A stretch of DNA of 7,637 bases from an uncultured Collinsella sp. (GTDB lineage Bacteria > Actinomycetota > Coriobacteriia > Coriobacteriales > Coriobacteriaceae). Under the pieces are notes generated by a model that saw only the letters and a list, made by a program, of their open reading frames with translations, was not told the DNA's origin and ran no database searches. This document shows, piece after piece, positions 7,235-7,637 of the stretch. Numbering within the stretch: the first letter of the stretch is position 1; every line of letters starts with the position of its first letter. The translations under genes were made by a program, and so were the position numbers. The stretch spans positions 1 to 7,637 of the forward strand of contig CABUDZ010000093.1 of NCBI GenBank assembly GCA_902490445.1, given 5' to 3'.

Positions 7235-7325
7235 TGGCGGAGGAGGAGGGATTCGAACCCTCGTGACCTTATACAGGCCAAACGGTTTTCGAGACCGCCG
7301 CATTCAACCACTCTGCCACCCCTCC
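7235..7325 (-). tRNA. tRNA-Ser (CGA anticodon)
   Basis: A 91-nt class II tRNA. The acceptor strand GGAGGGG at the 5' end pairs with CTCCTCC, followed by discriminator G and an encoded CCA (complement of 7235-7237). The anticodon arm has loop CTCGAAA with anticodon CGA (complement of 7289-7291), reading UCG. The long variable arm is typical of serine tRNAs. The T arm is GAGGG/CCCTC around TTCGAAT. It follows tRNA-Ser(GGA) by 48 bases on the same strand. Confidence 0.96.
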
Positions 7326-7334
7326 GCGTGGGGT

Positions 7335-7365
7335 AAAAACAAAGCAGGCTCGAAGGCCTGCTTTG
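7335..7365 (-). terminator. Hairpin terminator between the two tRNA-Ser genes
   Basis: A perfect 10-bp stem (7340-7349 with 7356-7365) with a 6-base loop is followed on the minus strand by TTTTTA. It starts nine bases after the end of tRNA-Ser(GGA) and ends nine bases before tRNA-Ser(CGA), so the second tRNA depends on read-through or on a promoter overlapping this hairpin. Confidence 0.82.
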
Positions 7366-7373
7366 GAATTAAC

Positions 7374-7464
7374 TGGCGGAGAGTCAGGGATTTGAACCCT
7401 GGAGACGCTTTTGACGCCTACACGATTTCCAATCGTGCTCCTTCGGCCACTCGGACAACTCTCC
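7374..7464 (-). tRNA. tRNA-Ser (GGA anticodon)
   Basis: A 91-nt class II tRNA. The acceptor GGAGAGT pairs with ACTCTCC, followed by G and an encoded CCA (complement of 7374-7376). The anticodon stem CACGA/TCGTG encloses loop TTGGAAA with anticodon GGA (complement of 7428-7430), reading UCC and UCU. A long variable arm (GCGTC/AAAA/GCGTC region) and T arm CAGGG/CCCTG around TTCAAAT complete it. It is the first gene after the promoter at 7481-7508. Confidence 0.96.
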
Positions 7465-7480
7465 GTTAAATGCGAAAGTC

Positions 7481-7508
7481 AGTATACACGAGGAACCGCA
7501 AAGTGCAA
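7481..7508 (-). promoter_or_regulatory. Promoter of the tRNA-Ser genes
   Basis: On the minus strand TTGCAC (7503-7508) stands 16 bases before TATACT (7481-7486), a five-of-six match to the -10 consensus. Initiation about seven bases downstream would leave a leader of roughly ten bases before the tRNA 5' end at 7464, normal for a tRNA gene. Confidence 0.6.
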
Positions 7509-7637
7509 ACAGAAAAGTTGGCATTTTTTAAAACGCTTGGCCGCGCTTGTCGTTGCAGTGGGGTTTGAGGTGCCAAAAAACGGCTTCCGACCAGCGTGGT
7601 TGATTAACTCAATTGTTCAAAAGGGGTATTCATAAGC

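Noticed and set aside
6887..7336. Plus-strand open frame running through the palindromes and into tRNA-Ser
   Set aside because: Its product includes the proline run that arises when a tRNA 3' end is translated, and it crosses hairpins and a tRNA gene; it is an artefact.
7263..7635. Two overlapping plus-strand open frames at the right end
   Set aside because: They cover the antisense of the tRNA-Ser genes and their promoter, with no ribosome binding site or recognisable domain.

Overview
The window looks like chromosome from a moderately GC-rich, gut-associated actinobacterium of the class Coriobacteriia, probably Collinsella or a close relative. That assignment is an inference from protein style, codon use and CCA-encoding tRNA genes; it rests on no database search.

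Left part (1-3623, plus strand). The window opens inside a tRNA-Ile(GAU) gene with its own terminator. A tight three-gene run follows: a bifunctional-nuclease-domain (DUF151) protein, a small two-helix membrane protein and an acidic protein I do not recognise. After a 117-base gap comes typA/bipA, a translational GTPase of ribosome assembly and stress adaptation, closed by a strong hairpin terminator.

Middle part (3625-5632). A compact palindromic repeat of two hairpins with complementary loops fills the gap between typA and a convergent minus-strand gene. That gene encodes an exported or membrane protein with a bactofilin-like beta-helix and a C-terminal multi-helix membrane region. Its short leader carries a perfect 9-bp dyad. 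Upstream, also on the minus strand, is a TRIC/UPF0126 family membrane protein that probably starts at a TTG codon.

Right part (5748-7637). A minus-strand gene for an AbiEi-like/DUF559 protein with a PD-(D/E)XK-type nuclease core lies between two 65-bp imperfect palindromes that are inverted copies of each other (57 of 65 positions identical by my alignment). Its codon use is less uniformly C/G-ending than that of typA, so this looks like an accessory cassette. Beyond it is a 106-bp element that can fold as a closing stem plus three hairpins, resembling a cloverleaf, whose right end carries 23 bases identical to the 3' end of the neighbouring tRNA-Ser. The window ends with two minus-strand tRNA-Ser genes (CGA and GGA anticodons), each followed by a hairpin terminator, and a plausible promoter. 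In 7509-7637 I see no gene or convincing signal.

The genes do not form one pathway. The left and middle parts look like ordinary chromosomal background. The unusual content is the set of structured repeats around the nuclease gene and the tRNA-Ser genes.
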